From: Nitrospira sp.
GTDB lineage: Bacteria > Nitrospirota > Nitrospiria > Nitrospirales > Nitrospiraceae
Assembly: GCA_016873435.1 (NCBI GenBank)
Contig: VGXF01000002.1
Span: forward strand, 124,001-188,000
Reading direction: 5' to 3'
DNA length: 64,000 nucleotides
A model generated the notes under the pieces. The model was not told where the DNA came from. It did no database searches and saw nothing but the letters and a program-made list of their open reading frames with translations. Shown here in pieces: positions 61,803-64,000 of the stretch (position 1 is the stretch's first letter; every line of letters starts with the position of its first letter). The position numbers and the translations under genes are program-made.

Positions 61803-64000
61803 TTGCCTGACAAGCTTCTCACAGCGTCCTCGCCGCATGCCGACCATCTGCACGAGCTTGTGCAGCGCCTTGTCCGTCCAATTGAATTCGCCAGCCGCGA
61901 CGCCTTTGCCCATCTGTCAACGGTGAAAAGCCTTGGCCCGTTCGTGTCGCATCAGGTGCTGGAGGCGCTGGTCGGTAATGTCTATCCGCCGCTAGTTGAG
62001 ACCGGCTTGCTGGCGCTGCGCAGCCTCTTTGCTGATTTCGACACCGTGACTGATCCCGCTGAACGCCGCCGGCGAGTTGAGGAAGCCCAGGTCATTCTCA
62101 CGCGGCTCAAGGCGCCGGATGTTTGGAGCCAACCGCCGCCTCCGGTCAAGGACAAAGTCGTCTGGGAGTTGCCGATCCAATATGTCAGGGGCGTGGGGCC
62201 CAAGCGTGCCGCGTTACTGGCAAAGCTGGGGATTCATACGGTCGAGGAAGCTATCTGGATGATCCCATGGCGGTACGAAGACCGGTCAAAGATGACGCCC
62301 ATTGGGCAGGTGGCGCTGGGTGTGACAACGACGGTGTGCGGCACGGTGACGCGCGCGCGCCTCAATCGCATCCCGCGCCGCCGCCTGTCCATTCTGGAGG
62401 CGACGATTGAGGACGACACGGGCTCGCTGCAGGCGGTGTTTTTCAACCAGCCCTATCTGGAGAACGTCTTCAAAACCGGAACGCGGATCATGGCGAGCGG
62501 ACGAGTGATGGCCGGTCGCAAGGGCTGGACGGACCTCCGCATAGAGGCACCCCAGTACGAGGTGCTGGATGACGAGGATGCGCCGCTACACGTGGGCCGG
62601 ATCGTGCCTATCTACCATGAGACAAAGGGGCTGACGAGCCGCCAGGTCCGTGTACTCATGAAGGACCTGTTGGACCGCCATCTGGATGGACTGGTGGATG
62701 CATTGCCGGAAGCAGTGCGGAGGCGGCAACGGCTGTTGCCGGTCCGCGTCGCGTTGCGCGAAGCGCACTTTCCGCACTCGACCGGCGATCTGGACTTATT
62801 GAATCAAGGCTTCACGCCGGCGCATCGCCGGCTGGCCTTCGAGGAGTTGTTCTTGCTTCAGCTAGCGCTGGTGCTTCGACGTCGGTCGGTGCAGCAGGAA
62901 ACCAAGCGTCTCCGGTTTCAGATGGACGCGCCGCTGGCCGCCCAGGTGCGCGCAGCGCTACCGTTCAAACTGACGCAGGCGCAGGAGCGCGTGTTCGCGG
63001 ATATTCAGAAGGATATGGCATCCGCCCATCCGATGAACCGGCTAATTCAGGGCGACGTGGGATGCGGGAAAACTGTCGTGGCGCTACTGGCCATGACGAC
63101 GGCCTGCGGGTCTGGCAGTCAGGCTGCGCTGATGGCGCCGACTGAAATCCTGGCGGAGCAACATTTCCGGACGCTTTCGCCGTGGCTGGATCCGCTTGGC
63201 ATCAAAGTCGTATTGCTCACCAGCGGGGCAGCGCTGAAGACGCGGGCGGCTATTCGCAAACAGGTCGAGTCCGGTGATGCACAGATGGTCATCGGGACGC
63301 ATGCGCTGATTCAAAAGCAAGTGAAATTTAATAAATTAGGGTTGGTGGTGATCGATGAGCAGCATAAGTTCGGAGTGTTGCAGCGCAAAATGCTTCAAGA
63401 AAAAGGTTACAATCCTGACGTGCTCGTGCTAACGGCCACCCCGATTCCACGGACCTTGGCCATGACGGCCTACGGCGACCTGGACGTGTCCATCATCGAC
63501 GCACTGCCGCCTGGGCGCAAGCCGGTCCGCACGCGCGTGTTCACGGAGGCGGAACGCGGGCAGGCCTATGCATTTCTGCGTAGCGAGCTGCGGGCAGGTC
63601 GGCAAGGCTATGTGGTCTATCCACTAATCGAGGAATCTGAGAAAGTGGACTTGCGGGCGGCTATTGATGGGGCCGAGCGACTGCAGAAGTATTTTACAAA
63701 ATCAGCTACAGTTGGCCTGTTGCACGGACGGATGAAAGCCGAGGAAAAAGAGCGTACCATGACGGCATTTAAAGCGGGTGACATCCAGGTGCTGGTGTCC
63801 ACGACAGTGATTGAAGTGGGGGTGGACGTGCCGAATGCCACAGTGATACTGATCGAACATGCTGAGCGATTTGGACTGGCGCAGTTGCATCAGCTGCGCG
63901 GGCGGGTCGGGCGCAGCACGCAGCAAGCCTCATGCGGGCTGATGGCCGAATTGCCACAGAGCGATGAAGGCAGCAAGGCGCGGCGGCGGCTCGATGCACT
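61803..64000 (+). CDS. recG: ATP-dependent DNA helicase RecG (start; runs past the window end)
   Basis: About 732 residues are visible. A TTG at 61803 is the first plausible start after a stop at 61788. [20 protein letters not shown] starts the wedge (OB) domain, [16 protein letters not shown] is Walker [11 protein letters not shown] is the DEQH box and [17 protein letters not shown] and GRVGRS are further helicase motifs. RecG remodels stalled forks and branched DNA. About 66 bases separate it from the divergent rpmB. Confidence 0.96.
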   Translation, partial: MPDKLLTASSPHADHLHELVQRLVRPIEFASRDAFAHLSTVKSLGPFVSHQVLEALVGNVYPPLVETGLLALRSLFADFDTVTDPAERRRRVEEAQVILTRLKAPDVWSQPPPPVKDKVVWELPIQYVRGVGPKRAALLAKLGIHTVEEAIWMIPWRYEDRSKMTPIGQVALGVTTTVCGTVTRARLNRIPRRRLSILEATIEDDTGSLQAVFFNQPYLENVFKTGTRIMASGRVMAGRKGWTDLRIEAPQYEVLDDEDAPLHVGRIVPIYHETKGLTSRQVRVLMKDLLDRHLDGLVDALPEAVRRRQRLLPVRVALREAHFPHSTGDLDLLNQGFTPAHRRLAFEELFLLQLALVLRRRSVQQETKRLRFQMDAPLAAQVRAALPFKLTQAQERVFADIQKDMASAHPMNRLIQGDVGCGKTVVALLAMTTACGSGSQAALMAPTEILAEQHFRTLSPWLDPLGIKVVLLTSGAALKTRAAIRKQVESGDAQMVIGTHALIQKQVKFNKLGLVVIDEQHKFGVLQRKMLQEKGYNPDVLVLTATPIPRTLAMTAYGDLDVSIIDALPPGRKPVRTRVFTEAERGQAYAFLRSELRAGRQGYVVYPLIEESEKVDLRAAIDGAERLQKYFTKSATVGLLHGRMKAEEKERTMTAFKAGDIQVLVSTTVIEVGVDVPNATVILIEHAERFGLAQLHQLRGRVGRSTQQASCGLMAELPQSDEGSKARRRLDA

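Noticed and set aside
61737-61913. Extension of rpmB upstream to 61913
   Set aside because: L28 is 60-78 residues and a good ribosome binding site lies before the GTG at 61736; the extension overlaps recG.
1-64000. CRISPR arrays, prophage, rRNA operons, intact insertion sequences
   Set aside because: No regularly spaced long repeats, transposase, integrase or phage structural genes were seen; the repeats present are too short and lack spacers.

Overview
This 64 kb window is a chromosomal stretch of a GC-rich bacterium with about 65 protein genes, three tRNAs, one clear pseudogene and several families of very short tandem repeats. Gene content and order (rpsB-tsf-pyrH-frr; a ccsA/hemX-hemA-hemC-cobA/hemD-hemB run; DUF2934, DUF423, paired DUF151 and thioredoxin-like ferredoxin genes; a separate precorrin-2 dehydrogenase) look most like Nitrospirota, probably a Nitrospira relative. 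That placement is inference from family memory; no 16S rRNA gene is present. No rRNA, CRISPR array, intact insertion sequence or prophage was seen.

Layout. 1-10 kb: the end of an AddA/RecB-like helicase-nuclease, a TPR lipoprotein, a small zincin, lgt, tRNA-Leu(UAA), then a minus-strand run (dienelactone-hydrolase-like protein, secreted proteins, a nucleotidyltransferase-like protein, threonine aldolase, a 415-aa unknown). 10-21 kb is the most accessory part: a ProA-family protein without its usual catalytic Cys, a methyltransferase with an unusual C-terminus, two tandem paralogous cobalamin-type radical SAM proteins, an antisense J-domain-like miniprotein, a third radical SAM protein, a 43-codon frame with a CX3CX2C tail, a PhzF-family protein and an MDR oxidoreductase. 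21-27 kb: MoaB, 2Fe-2S ferredoxin, GGCT-like, Rieske, HNH, an orphan CcmI-type domain, precorrin-2 dehydrogenase and a thiamine-binding-like protein.

26.5-36.2 kb is a long minus-strand housekeeping block: alr, frr, pyrH, tsf, rpsB, argJ, argC, rpsI, rplM, two DUF151 nucleases, an SDR and a Cys-rich YggX-like protein. 36.3-39.1 kb holds tRNA-Leu(CAA), a strongly expressed-looking secreted protein with its own promoter and terminator, a TusA-like protein, an RsmI-like methylase and a NUDIX hydrolase. 39.2-46 kb is a heme operon (ccsA/hemX, hemA, hemC, cobA-hemD fusion, a CBS protein, hemB) that runs into ribF, tilS, hpt, ftsH, folP and glmM. 52.5-64 kb has mtnA, aat, ndk, a TPR/glycosidase-like lipoprotein, gcvH, lpd, a comEA pseudogene with three in-frame stops, tyrS, tRNA-Gly(CCC), small membrane proteins, rpmB and the start of recG.

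Main points for a second look: the radical SAM locus; several enzymes whose family-defining catalytic residues are replaced (ProA-like, dienelactone-hydrolase-like, nucleotidyltransferase-like, RsmI-like); the single-frame comEA pseudogene; and dispersed 6- to 9-nt degenerate tandem repeats that repeatedly supply the stop codons of neighbouring genes and also occur inside the nuclease domain of the AddA-like gene.
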